Assembly: GCF_900112005.1 (NCBI RefSeq)
Contig: NZ_FOKK01000002.1
Coordinates: 248,001-312,000, forward strand
Direction: 5' to 3'
Length of the DNA stretch: 64,000 bases
Origin: Algoriphagus aquimarinus
Lineage (GTDB): Bacteria > Bacteroidota > Bacteroidia > Cytophagales > Cyclobacteriaceae
Below the pieces are notes generated by a model. The model worked only from the letters and a program-made list of their open reading frames with translations, was not told the DNA's origin and did not search any database. Positions 33,039-41,669 of this stretch are shown in pieces (within the stretch, counting starts at the first letter, position 1; every line of letters starts with the position of its first letter). The translations under genes were made by a program, and so were the position numbers.

Positions 33039-33307
33039 GTTGTTTATAAGGATTTGTACTGGTTTTGTTGCGGAGTTCCCTGCTCTTCCCACATGCTACA
33101 TTTAATGTTATCCTTCTTTTCCAGAATCAGGATTTATTCATTTCTATTAATAATTGTTCTCTAGTCCCGTGCCTAAAGGGACAGAGATAAAAGATTAATT
33201 CTTCCTTACTTTCCTAGCCATAGTTCGTCCCTAAAGGGACTTGAATTCAATTACCGCCAAAGTTGCGCCCTCTGTGTTAACCTTTGTTTGTACCCATTTC
33301 GGTTAAA
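33039..33307. other. intergenic region with two short palindromes
   Basis: No gene. GTCCC-N9-GGGAC at 33164-33182 and the perfect palindrome GTCCCTAAAGGGAC at 33227-33240 share the string CCTAAAGGGAC. They look like copies of a short repeated palindrome; function unknown. Confidence 0.45.
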
Positions 33308-33341
33308 CCAAAAAAAATGCGGAACATCTCTGCTCCGCATT
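33308..33341 (-). terminator. rho-independent terminator of the M14 peptidase operon
   Basis: On the minus strand AATGCGGA and TCCGCATT pair around a 10-nt loop and are followed by TTTTTTT; 52 nt after the stop of the M14 peptidase gene. Confidence 0.85.
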
Positions 33342-33392
33342 CCATTTTTCAATCTTAAACTGCGAGATCACTGAGTGATGACCTCTGCGACC

Positions 33393-35144
33393 CTATTTCT
33401 CTTTCTTCCAGCTCGCTTTTCCACCTTTGGCAGAATCAACAGTGATAGAATAATTAGATCCTGAGGATACAATCCACTTCACTTTTACTCCAGTCATCCC
33501 CGGAACATTAGCAACAGAGATTTTCTCAGGAGTCAATTTCTGCTCTGTCAACTTGTTAAAGTCTTCATCTTCTACTACAAAACCTGCGACAACTTTGGCT
33601 CCTGAAAGCGTTACGTAATCAGGCCGTTCGATTTTGTACTTGAGATCCTGGCTCGCATGAGTTGGCATTAAGCGCTCGTTGAAGATCGTAGCCGTGATAG
33701 CTTTTAAGCCTCCACCAAGATCTTCTTCCTTCACATCCATTACAGATAGTTTTGGCGTGTGATAACCATGATAGATCGTGAACGCAATATTTCTATGCGC
33801 ATCTTGCTCAAGCAAGAAACCTGGGTGAGCACGTCCGAAGTTTTTCTTAAATCCTCCAATTTCCACAGTTCCAAACTGCGGATGCTCAAATTCATGCCAG
33901 TTGACAAAAGCATCGCCCATAGTCAACAATTCATCTACTTTGAACATCTCATCTTGTCCACGTCCTTGAGAGTCCTTATGGAAATATAGATAAGGCGTCA
34001 TCAACTCATTTGAGTACGTAAAAACACCTCTTACTCCATAAAACCAATCTAACTCTCCGCCAAATACAGAATACATATCCTTGTAAACTGTCAGATATCT
34101 ATAGCCAGGAATAATCTCTTCTCCTTTATTTGCTATCGCATCATAGATCCGTATATCTTCTCTATTGTACGTACCTGCATCTTCTTCGGCACCTGGACCA
34201 CGAAGAATCATTCCGCCTGAATTGTGGAAACTCTGAGCTCCAGCGATATTTGGATGTTTCATCACAAACTCCATCACAGAGCGATTTTCAGGTAGTGTAA
34301 ACGGATATCTCATCGCACCACGCTGGATATAATCAGGCTGCCAATTCCATCCCCAATCTCTATTCGGGTCATAATACCCAACTCCATCATCGTTCACGCG
34401 ACCATCACCATCACCATCAGTACCTTCCTGACCAAGCATTTCATACTCTCCCACTTTATCAGCCCCAACCATAATGAGCTTTCGGCCATCTTGGGGATCT
34501 TTGATATATCGTCCAGTAGGAGATTTTCTGATCATCATAGTAATATGACCATCACCGTCGAGATCATCCATTCCATCTTCACCTGCTATACCATCACCAT
34601 CGTTATCGAGAGTAATCATTCCAGATCTAGGCGAATTAGCGGTGTTAGGTTCTAAGAAGAAATCATTTCGCGCATCAGGATTGATAGTCGGAGTGATATA
34701 AAACACCTTGTCCTTCAATAATTGCTGGACAAACTCATTATCAGCAAACATCTCAGTCAAATACCAAGCACCATAGAGTGAGAATTCCCCACCCTGAATT
34801 TCATTAGAGTGAATATTGCCATCGATCCACATGCCTGGCTTGTCTGTATCTTTACCTGTAGAGAAATCTGTAATCGTCAGCGTCATTATGTCTCTGCCTT
34901 CGAAGGATTTCCCTATCGTTTCAAGTTTGGCGATATCGGGATGTGCTGCGGCAATCTTTTTCATATTATCTACCAATCCCTCATAGGTATAATATCTATT
35001 GAAAGCGATATCTACTTTAGGATTGTGCGGTGTACCTACGGCTCGGAAAAATTTCTCCTGCGCATCGGCAGTGGTATAGCTTCCAAGACTAAGTGCGCCT
35101 ACAGCCAAGGAAAGGATCAATTTTTTTGTTATCATCTTTTTCAT
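33393..35144 (-). CDS. secreted M14 family zinc carboxypeptidase
   Basis: A 583-residue exported metallocarboxypeptidase: signal peptide to about residue 29 (TTADAQ), M14 domain from about 45. Zinc ligands H112 and E115 (GNIHSNE) and a later His (AQSFHNSGG); substrate-binding NRD (DPNRDWGWNW) and the general-base Glu (FTYSNELM) are all present. Between the strands are acidic loops (DNDGDG, DDLDGDGH, DGDGDG) that look like calcium-binding inserts. A C-terminal beta-domain follows. Expected to remove C-terminal residues from peptides in the periplasm or outside the cell. Co-transcribed with an upstream paralogue that has lost these residues. Confidence 0.92.
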   Translation of the reverse strand: MKKMITKKLILSLAVGALSLGSYTTADAQEKFFRAVGTPHNPKVDIAFNRYYTYEGLVDNMKKIAAAHPDIAKLETIGKSFEGRDIMTLTITDFSTGKDTDKPGMWIDGNIHSNEIQGGEFSLYGAWYLTEMFADNEFVQQLLKDKVFYITPTINPDARNDFFLEPNTANSPRSGMITLDNDGDGIAGEDGMDDLDGDGHITMMIRKSPTGRYIKDPQDGRKLIMVGADKVGEYEMLGQEGTDGDGDGRVNDDGVGYYDPNRDWGWNWQPDYIQRGAMRYPFTLPENRSVMEFVMKHPNIAGAQSFHNSGGMILRGPGAEEDAGTYNREDIRIYDAIANKGEEIIPGYRYLTVYKDMYSVFGGELDWFYGVRGVFTYSNELMTPYLYFHKDSQGRGQDEMFKVDELLTMGDAFVNWHEFEHPQFGTVEIGGFKKNFGRAHPGFLLEQDAHRNIAFTIYHGYHTPKLSVMDVKEEDLGGGLKAITATIFNERLMPTHASQDLKYKIERPDYVTLSGAKVVAGFVVEDEDFNKLTEQKLTPEKISVANVPGMTGVKVKWIVSSGSNYSITVDSAKGGKASWKKEK

Positions 35145-35147
35145 GGC

Positions 35148-36752
35148 TTAGAGTTTTACAGTTGAAGTAGTGAATCCAGCATGAGAAGCGCCGGCCTTTA
35201 CTGTCACATTTCCGGAGCCTTTAATGATCCAGCTAAAACTAGCTTTCTCATAGGCACCTAATGATTCCATAAGCTCAATCTTATTTCCAGAGACGATTTT
35301 GTCTGCGGCGGCATCTATATCGATTCTAATTTTGCGAAGCCATCTGGATTTTTCACCCATTTCTGAATGTGTAGGCATGGAGGAATTATTGAAAAGATCC
35401 ATCGTCACCCGAGTTAATCCATTACCAAGCGACTCAGTCTTCACATTGTGAATCTCAAGCTTAGGCTGCATTGCTGCTAGTTTCAGTATAAATTCTGTAT
35501 GCTGCTCTGCTATCTCCCCAACTTTATCATAAGAAGGAGTTGTCATCGCAAACGGCTTCACACCACCAACTTCTACCTTTTTTCCAGGAAAGTCAGGATG
35601 CTTCACTTCTGTCCATGGTACAAATACATCATTGTTCAGTGAATCCGCCCAAGCCAAGTAATTTGCTTCTGCATTCGACTTGCCTTTTCCTGTAGAGTCT
35701 TTGAATTCAGGAGTCCAATAACCCGGTGTTCCGAAACTCAATCTACCAAAGTGAAAATAGGCCCACTGGAAAAAATCACCATCAGTCCCTTGGTTGTCTT
35801 GCTGGAAAGCTTTCTGTTTCACCGTCTCTTTGTAAAGGTCAGAAACCAACACATTAAGCGCCTGATCTTTCTCCAAAATAGAGGTGACTACTCTTTTCTT
35901 TGCATTTCCCGCATTGTATTTCAAAGGTGAAGTCAAGTTGTTAGCTGGAGAAAAAGTAACGAAAGCAAAAATATTCCATTGCTCGAAAAGATAATCTAAC
36001 ATGGCTCTAGACTCTTTTTGTGTCACTGGCATATCGCCCGCCAAAGGCTCAAACACTGGGAATTTGTAAGTCAAAGACTTGTTGAAGGCTATTCCTTCTT
36101 TCAAGTCCTCTGCAAATTCACCGTCTTTGTCGTCATCCCTAGACTCCTTATAAAGCGAGTACTTGCCTGATTCACCTTTAGAACGATCTGCTTTTACAAG
36201 CACTCGATCATCCTCTTTTGAAATCATATAGTCTCCCATAGGATCTTCTACACGCATCATAGTGATCATGCCATCACCGTTTAGATCAGAATAACCACTT
36301 CCACCTGGAGTGCCATCTCTATCATGATCTACTGAAACTGCATTTCCCCTTCTCTCATATTTCAAAGAAGCGTAATATTGCTCATAAGCATCTGGAGACA
36401 TATTTGGAAAAATGTAAAAAGTGCTCGCTTCAAGTGCGTCTGAGTGATCAGCAACTAGCTTTTCAGCAAATTGAACTGCAAGCTCTACACTTAAAACTTC
36501 ATAACCTTCCACTCCACCTACTACAGCAATAGCGGGTTTTTGATCCAATTGTCCAGTGCCTATTTTCAGCACCCAGATATCTTTTCCGCCTTCCGTTTTG
36601 GTGAGCGAAGTGAGCGTAGCTGAGGCGTTGGAAGCCACACGCTGCAAACGTTGATTAAGTTGACTGATAGTAGGGTAATCCGACTGCGCAACCGCAGCTC
36701 CTGAAAGCCCCATACCTCCGATCAACAACCAACTGAGTAGTGTTTTTTTCAT
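35148..36752 (-). CDS. secreted M14-family pseudopeptidase (catalytic residues lost)
   Basis: Paralogue of the next gene downstream, 534 residues from the ATG at 36752, which gives the signal peptide MKKTLLSWLLIGGMGLSGAA; an in-frame upstream start would only add a non-signal leader. Ungapped alignment with the active paralogue shows H112 replaced by Glu82, the second zinc His by Ser (FVTFSPANN), and the catalytic Glu by Gly (near GTPGYWTP); the acidic loops (DHDRDG, DLNGDG, DDDKDG) are retained. It is therefore probably inactive as a peptidase and may bind peptides or assist the active partner, 3 nt downstream. Confidence 0.87.
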   Translation of the reverse strand: MKKTLLSWLLIGGMGLSGAAVAQSDYPTISQLNQRLQRVASNASATLTSLTKTEGGKDIWVLKIGTGQLDQKPAIAVVGGVEGYEVLSVELAVQFAEKLVADHSDALEASTFYIFPNMSPDAYEQYYASLKYERRGNAVSVDHDRDGTPGGSGYSDLNGDGMITMMRVEDPMGDYMISKEDDRVLVKADRSKGESGKYSLYKESRDDDKDGEFAEDLKEGIAFNKSLTYKFPVFEPLAGDMPVTQKESRAMLDYLFEQWNIFAFVTFSPANNLTSPLKYNAGNAKKRVVTSILEKDQALNVLVSDLYKETVKQKAFQQDNQGTDGDFFQWAYFHFGRLSFGTPGYWTPEFKDSTGKGKSNAEANYLAWADSLNNDVFVPWTEVKHPDFPGKKVEVGGVKPFAMTTPSYDKVGEIAEQHTEFILKLAAMQPKLEIHNVKTESLGNGLTRVTMDLFNNSSMPTHSEMGEKSRWLRKIRIDIDAAADKIVSGNKIELMESLGAYEKASFSWIIKGSGNVTVKAGASHAGFTTSTVKL

Positions 36753-37023
36753 ATGATTATAATTTGTTTTAAATGGTCCTCCCTCCGATAATAATCGGGG
36801 CAATCGAGAGGAATCTCTTTGGGTTATATTATTCAATTTCGTCCAATCCAAAAAAAAGATCAACACCTAAATTTTACTAAAATTTCGTGACAATATGCCC
36901 TTTCCTTTTTCTGAATGCAGAAATAGCTCTTGAATGGATATGGATCAGGATAAATGGAGTTGAGCCCCAGCTATTGTACAGATGATGAAAATTCGCTTAT
37001 TTAAGGGCATTAGCTTTTTTAAA

Positions 37024-37854
37024 ATGTATCAAAAAGTAGCCCTTGCCATAGCTTTTTCCCCACGGATGGAAGCTCTTATTTCAGAAACAAAACGTCTAGT
37101 GGAGCTTTTCGGCTCTGAACTGATCCTTATTCACATTGGTAAAAAAACCGATGAACTGGAAGCCAAACTTGACGAAATAATTGTGAAAACAGGTTTGGAT
37201 AAAGTGAAAACCAAACTGATCTGGAAAGAGGGCAAGCCGGTGAAAATGATCATCCAAGCATGTAAGGAGGAGCAAGCAGATCTTCTGGTTGCGGGAGCCT
37301 TAAAACGTGAAGGATTCTTGACCTACTATATGGGTTCTGTAGGTAGAAAAATTATTAGAAAAGCTCCTTGCTCAGTTTTGACACTGATCGAACCTAAAGT
37401 AGGATCTACCGTTTTCGACAAAATAGTTCTGAACGGAACGCAATTAGAAATCACTCCACACGTGATCGAAGTAGGGATTAATTTCTCCAAAAAAATCAAG
37501 GCTGAGCAGGTTCATATTTTGAATGAAATCAAAATGTATGGACTTCAAATGGGAACTGCCAGCGAAGACTCAGAAGAAGAAGCCTCTCAAACTCGCAGAC
37601 AGTTAGTGCAGAATGAAATGGAGTACGTGGAGGAAATTATGAAAAAAATAGATCCGGGAGATTTGAAGCTTAATATAAAAGTGACTGGTGGAAGATGGGC
37701 TGTTGAACTTGCCAGATTCTGCGAGAAAATAGACGCTGACTTGCTCGTGGTAGGTGATGATCATAAATTGAATTTCTTCGACAGGATATTTCCACATGAT
37801 TTGGAAGACCTATTGAGCACTTTACCTTGTAATTTATTAATCGTAAAAAATTAA
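37024..37854 (+). CDS. universal stress protein, tandem UspA domains
   Basis: A protein of 276 residues (start MYQKVALAIAFSPR at 37024 chosen since Usp domains begin this way; an ATG at 36982 would add 14 residues). Two Usp folds: the first ends with GSVGRKIIRKAPCSVLTL, which has the G-x2-G-x9-S/T nucleotide-binding pattern; the second ends DLLVVGDDHKLNFFDRIFPHDLEDLLSTLPCNLLIVKN and lacks the full pattern. It precedes a CPA2 antiporter by 6 nt, a frequent pairing where the Usp protein may regulate the transporter. Confidence 0.88.
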   Translation: MYQKVALAIAFSPRMEALISETKRLVELFGSELILIHIGKKTDELEAKLDEIIVKTGLDKVKTKLIWKEGKPVKMIIQACKEEQADLLVAGALKREGFLTYYMGSVGRKIIRKAPCSVLTLIEPKVGSTVFDKIVLNGTQLEITPHVIEVGINFSKKIKAEQVHILNEIKMYGLQMGTASEDSEEEASQTRRQLVQNEMEYVEEIMKKIDPGDLKLNIKVTGGRWAVELARFCEKIDADLLVVGDDHKLNFFDRIFPHDLEDLLSTLPCNLLIVKN

Positions 37855-37860
37855 ACCTCC

Positions 37861-39096
37861 ATGGAAACTTTAGACCATACGGAGGTAATTAACTTACTCC
37901 TCCAACTCGCGTCCATTCTTATTCTGGCAAGAGTATTTGCTGAAATAGCCAGAAAATTCAAACAACCAGCCGTAGTAGGTGAAATATTTGCCGGGATAAT
38001 CCTCGGCCCAACTATACTTGGGAATTTCTTTCCCGGCGCACATGAGTATTTATTTGCTTCGAATGAGATGACCAATATAGCCTTCGATGGCTTCGTCCAG
38101 ATCTCGGTGGTGCTATTGCTATTCATCGCAGGTCTGGAAGTAGAGTTACATATCGTTTGGAGTCAGGGCAAAAAAGCCCTTTACATAGCCGTAGCCTCTA
38201 TGATCTTGCCGATCATAGCCGGGTTTGTCGTAGCCTATGCCTTCCCAGAGTTTCTAGGAGTCAATATCAACGATAGAATAGTCGCATCCACCTTTTTCGG
38301 GCTAGCTATTTCCATCACAGGTTTGGCTATTGTAGCCAGGATTCTCATGGATTTAAACCTGTTCAAGACTTCATCAGGCTTGCTTATCATAGCGGGAGCG
38401 ATGATCGTGGATGTACTCGGCTGGCTGATTTTCTCCGTGATTTTATCACTTTCTGAGTCTGGAAGTGAAGGACTGGGAGTTTGGCCAACCATTGGACTCA
38501 CGCTACTTTTCACCTTAGGCATGCTGACCATAGGGAAAGGACTCATCAATCGAGTCTTACCATGGATTAATAAAAAAATGGCTTGGCCCGGCGGCTTACT
38601 TTCTCTTTCCTTAGCACTTTGCTTTTTAGCTGCATCATTCACAGAATTCATAGGAATACATGCCATTTTTGGTGCATTTATCATTGGAGTAGCACTTGGC
38701 GATTCGGAGTATTTGACAGAAAAAGCCAAGGAGATTTTACATCAGTTTATCAATAACATTTTCGCTCCTATCTTCTTCGTCTCGATTGGTCTAAAGGTGA
38801 ACTTTATCACAGGATTTGATCCGGGAATCGTCGGAGTTGTGATTATTGTGGGCTTAGTGACCAAGTATTATGGAGCTTACTTCGGAGGAAGACTTGCAGG
38901 GGTTCCGCGCAAAGAATCCATTGTCGCTGGCTTTGGTATGAGCACTAGAGGAAGTATGGATATTGTACTGGGGCTGATCGCTTTAGAAAACGGTTTGGTG
39001 ACCGAACCGCTCTTTATAGGACTGGTAATTCTAGCAATAATCGCCAGTATGAGTGCTGGACCTTTGATAGGCTGGGCAAGGAATCTGAAAATCTAA
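37861..39096 (+). CDS. cation:proton antiporter, CPA2 family
   Basis: An integral membrane protein of 411 residues with about 12 hydrophobic segments. Early motifs RKFKQPAVVGEIFAGIILGPTILG and SVVLLLFIAGLEVEL are typical of CPA2 (KefB/NapA-like) antiporters; FGMSTRGSMDIVLGLIAL near 360-377 is also conserved. It exchanges Na+ or K+ for H+. It lacks a C-terminal RCK/TrkA domain, and the adjacent Usp protein may serve as its cytoplasmic regulator (inference). Confidence 0.92.
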   Translation: METLDHTEVINLLLQLASILILARVFAEIARKFKQPAVVGEIFAGIILGPTILGNFFPGAHEYLFASNEMTNIAFDGFVQISVVLLLFIAGLEVELHIVWSQGKKALYIAVASMILPIIAGFVVAYAFPEFLGVNINDRIVASTFFGLAISITGLAIVARILMDLNLFKTSSGLLIIAGAMIVDVLGWLIFSVILSLSESGSEGLGVWPTIGLTLLFTLGMLTIGKGLINRVLPWINKKMAWPGGLLSLSLALCFLAASFTEFIGIHAIFGAFIIGVALGDSEYLTEKAKEILHQFINNIFAPIFFVSIGLKVNFITGFDPGIVGVVIIVGLVTKYYGAYFGGRLAGVPRKESIVAGFGMSTRGSMDIVLGLIALENGLVTEPLFIGLVILAIIASMSAGPLIGWARNLKI

Positions 39097-39129
39097 GAGC
39101 TTTTTTCACTCAGTGATTCTCAAGATCAA

Positions 39130-39161
39130 TTGGCTAAATCTAACAATAGGACGTATTTTTG
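39130..39161 (+). promoter_or_regulatory. candidate promoter of hemH (TTG-N21-TATTTTTG)
   Basis: TTG (39130-39132) and TATTTTTG (39154-39161, TAnnTTTG) are separated by 21 nt; the hemH ATG is 36 nt downstream. Confidence 0.65.
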
Positions 39162-39197
39162 GGTTCATAATCGGAAATCCTCTCAATTAGAGCACAC

Positions 39198-40226
39198 ATG
39201 AATAAATCGGGAAAAATCGGCGTTTTGCTGGTGAACCTGGGAACCCCAGATAGTACCGCTACCGGCGACGTAAGAAAATACCTTCGTGAATTTCTAATGG
39301 ATGGACGGGTGATCGACATTCCTTACATCAATAGATGGATGTTGATCAATTTGATCATCGCTCCTTTTCGCGCACCAAAATCTGCGCATGAATACCGCAA
39401 ACTTTGGACAGATCGAGGTTCTCCGCTACTTTTTCATACCGAAGATCTCAGAGATCGCTTGATCGAAAAACTAGATGCTAAGCAATACAAAGTGGCCATT
39501 GCCATGCGCTACCAAACTCCATCCATAGAAGCTGGACTGGAAGAACTACGAAAAGCACATGTGACTAAAATCATCGTGCTTCCACTTTTCCCACAGTATG
39601 CTTCTGCCTCTACAGGTTCCGTTCAGGACAAAGTGATGGAGATAGCCAGAGGCTGGCAGATTATCCCAGACATTTCATTTATCAGTAATTTCATCGAGCA
39701 TCCATTGTTTCTGGAAGCTTGGGCAGAACGCGGACGAGCTATGCTCGAAGGCAAGGAATACGACAAAATACTTTTCTCTTATCATGGACTTCCTGAGCGT
39801 CAGATCCTCAAAGGTTCTGTCGATGGATACTGCCAACTAGGAGCGTGCTGTAATAAATATGGAGCAAAGAATCATTATTGCTACCGTGCGCAGTGCTTTC
39901 AAACTACACGTTTGATCTGCGAAAAACTTGGAATACCAGCCGATAAAGCGGTGAACTGCTTCCAGTCTAGGTTAGGAAAGGATCCTTGGGTAAAGCCATA
40001 TACGGATGAAGTCATCACCGAATTGTCAGCACAAGGAGTGAAGAAAGTATTAGCTTTCTCACCGGCTTTTGTGGCCGACTGCCTGGAAACCACCGTAGAA
40101 GTCGCTGGAGAATACAGGGATAAATTCCTTGAACTAGGCGGTGAAGAATGGGACTTGGTTCCAAGTCTGAATTCTGAAAACACCTGGGTAGAATGTGTGA
40201 AGGAGATGGTGCTGGAGCATTCTTGA
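39198..40226 (+). CDS. hemH: ferrochelatase HemH with internal Cys cluster
   Basis: Last enzyme of protoheme synthesis, inserts Fe2+ into protoporphyrin IX; 342 residues. Motifs: VLLVNLGTPDST near 9, Gly-rich PLFPQYASASTGS near 129-141, catalytic His in SYHGLPERQ (His196), CFQSRLGKDPWVKPYTDE near 260, and SPAFVADCLETTVEV near 288. Between 212 and 241 there is a Cys-rich stretch (C212, C217, C218, C228, C233, C241) in a region where E. coli HemH is short and Cys-poor; some bacterial ferrochelatases hold a [2Fe-2S] cluster through internal Cys. Monocistronic. Confidence 0.95.
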   Translation: MNKSGKIGVLLVNLGTPDSTATGDVRKYLREFLMDGRVIDIPYINRWMLINLIIAPFRAPKSAHEYRKLWTDRGSPLLFHTEDLRDRLIEKLDAKQYKVAIAMRYQTPSIEAGLEELRKAHVTKIIVLPLFPQYASASTGSVQDKVMEIARGWQIIPDISFISNFIEHPLFLEAWAERGRAMLEGKEYDKILFSYHGLPERQILKGSVDGYCQLGACCNKYGAKNHYCYRAQCFQTTRLICEKLGIPADKAVNCFQSRLGKDPWVKPYTDEVITELSAQGVKKVLAFSPAFVADCLETTVEVAGEYRDKFLELGGEEWDLVPSLNSENTWVECVKEMVLEHS

Positions 40227-40347
40227 GTTACCTGACGTTAACTGGGGAGTGCGCGCATTCTGTGGTTAAAATCATCCTCCCGATAAGCAACTGAACTTTA
40301 CCCCTCTTATTCATCCATTTTGGATAGAACCTATTAACTTTGCCTCC

Positions 40348-41511
40348 ATGAACGAGCGATACATGCAGCGCGGAGTTTCCGCCTCCAAAGAAGATGTGCA
40401 TCAGGCCATTTCAAAACTTGATAAAGGTCTTTACCCAAAAGCATTTTGTAAGATCGTGGAAGACACACTTGGCAACGATCCCGAATACTGCAATATCATG
40501 CATGCAGATGGGGCTGGAACCAAATCTTCCTTGGCTTATTCCTACTGGAAAGAGACTGGCGATGTGAGTGTGTGGAAAGGTATCGCGCAGGATGCCATCA
40601 TCATGAACACCGATGATTTGCTTTGTGTGGGTGCGATCAATAACATCCTCGTTTCCTCTACGATTGGCCGAAATAAAAATCTAATCCCTGGCGAAGTGAT
40701 CTCTGCCATCATCGAAGGCACTGAAGAAGTTCTTCAAATGCTTCGCGACAATGGCGTCAATGCTGTACTCACAGGCGGGGAAACTGCCGATGTGGGAGAC
40801 TTAGTTCGTACGATCATCGTGGATAGCACGGTTACCTGCAGAATGCGACGTGACGAAGTGATCTCCAATGATCAGATTCAAGGCGGTGATGTGATCGTAG
40901 GTTTGGCTTCTTTTGGTCAGGCCAAATATGAAACAGCATACAATGGCGGCATGGGAAGCAACGGACTTACCTCTGCGCGTCATGATGTGTTCAACAAAGT
41001 ATTGAAAACAAAATATCCCGAGAGCTTTGATGCTTCTGTTCCCGAAGATCTGGTGTACTCAGGAAAATATAATCTAACCGATCCAGCTCCAGGAGCTCCT
41101 GTGAATATTGGTAAGTTGGTACTTTCTCCGACCAGAACATATGCACCTATTATGGTAGATGTGTTGAATTACATGAGACCTAGGATTCATGGTTTGGTGC
41201 ATTGCAGCGGTGGAGCGCAGACGAAGGTGCTTCACTTTGTAGATGATGTGCATGTGATCAAAGACAATCTTTTTGAGACTCCTCCCCTTTTCCAAATCAT
41301 ACAGGAAGAAAGTGGAACGGACTGGAAGGAAATGTACAAAGTCTTCAACATGGGCCACAGAATGGAAGTTTATTTGGACGAGCGCTACGCGGAAGAGATC
41401 ATCGACATCGCAGAATCTTATGGCGTAGAAGCACAGATCATTGGTCGAGTAGAACCGCATCAAGGTAAAAAAGTAACGATTACTAGCCCTCATGGCACTT
41501 TTGAATATTAA
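40348..41511 (+). CDS. purM: phosphoribosylformylglycinamidine cyclo-ligase (AIR synthase) PurM
   Basis: Purine biosynthesis enzyme, ATP-dependent cyclisation of FGAM to AIR. The 387 residues show the PurM pattern: RGVSASKEDVHQAI at the N-terminus, HADGAGTKSSLAYSYW (about 51-66), DAIIMNTDDLLCVGA near 89-103, GGETADVGDL (about 143-152), GLASFGQAKYETAYNGGMGSN and a C-terminal ATP-grasp-like PurM/selD half. It belongs to the longer Bacteroidota variant often named AIR synthase related protein. A TAACTTTG motif ends 5 nt before the ATG, so the message may be leaderless. Confidence 0.9.
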   Translation: MNERYMQRGVSASKEDVHQAISKLDKGLYPKAFCKIVEDTLGNDPEYCNIMHADGAGTKSSLAYSYWKETGDVSVWKGIAQDAIIMNTDDLLCVGAINNILVSSTIGRNKNLIPGEVISAIIEGTEEVLQMLRDNGVNAVLTGGETADVGDLVRTIIVDSTVTCRMRRDEVISNDQIQGGDVIVGLASFGQAKYETAYNGGMGSNGLTSARHDVFNKVLKTKYPESFDASVPEDLVYSGKYNLTDPAPGAPVNIGKLVLSPTRTYAPIMVDVLNYMRPRIHGLVHCSGGAQTKVLHFVDDVHVIKDNLFETPPLFQIIQEESGTDWKEMYKVFNMGHRMEVYLDERYAEEIIDIAESYGVEAQIIGRVEPHQGKKVTITSPHGTFEY

Positions 41512-41565
41512 TTTATTCTGATTATCCGCAATGATGTCAGTAAACTAACTTTCTTTGATTGCATG

Positions 41566-41637
41566 GTTGGAAGACCGAAGACGGGTGACCGATGTTGCCT
41601 CAATGCTTATGTTTACCAAATCCTACAATGCATTACT
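41566..41637 (+). repeat. 72-nt intergenic repeat, copy A
   Basis: GGAAGACCGAAG...GACCGATGTTGCCTCAATG followed by CAAATCCTACAATGCATT resembles the sequence at 45104-45176 (copy B) over about 70 nt, by eye at roughly 70 percent identity. Non-coding in both places. Confidence 0.55.
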
Positions 41638-41669
41638 GGCTGAAAAACTGATATTCATATCAATAAACT

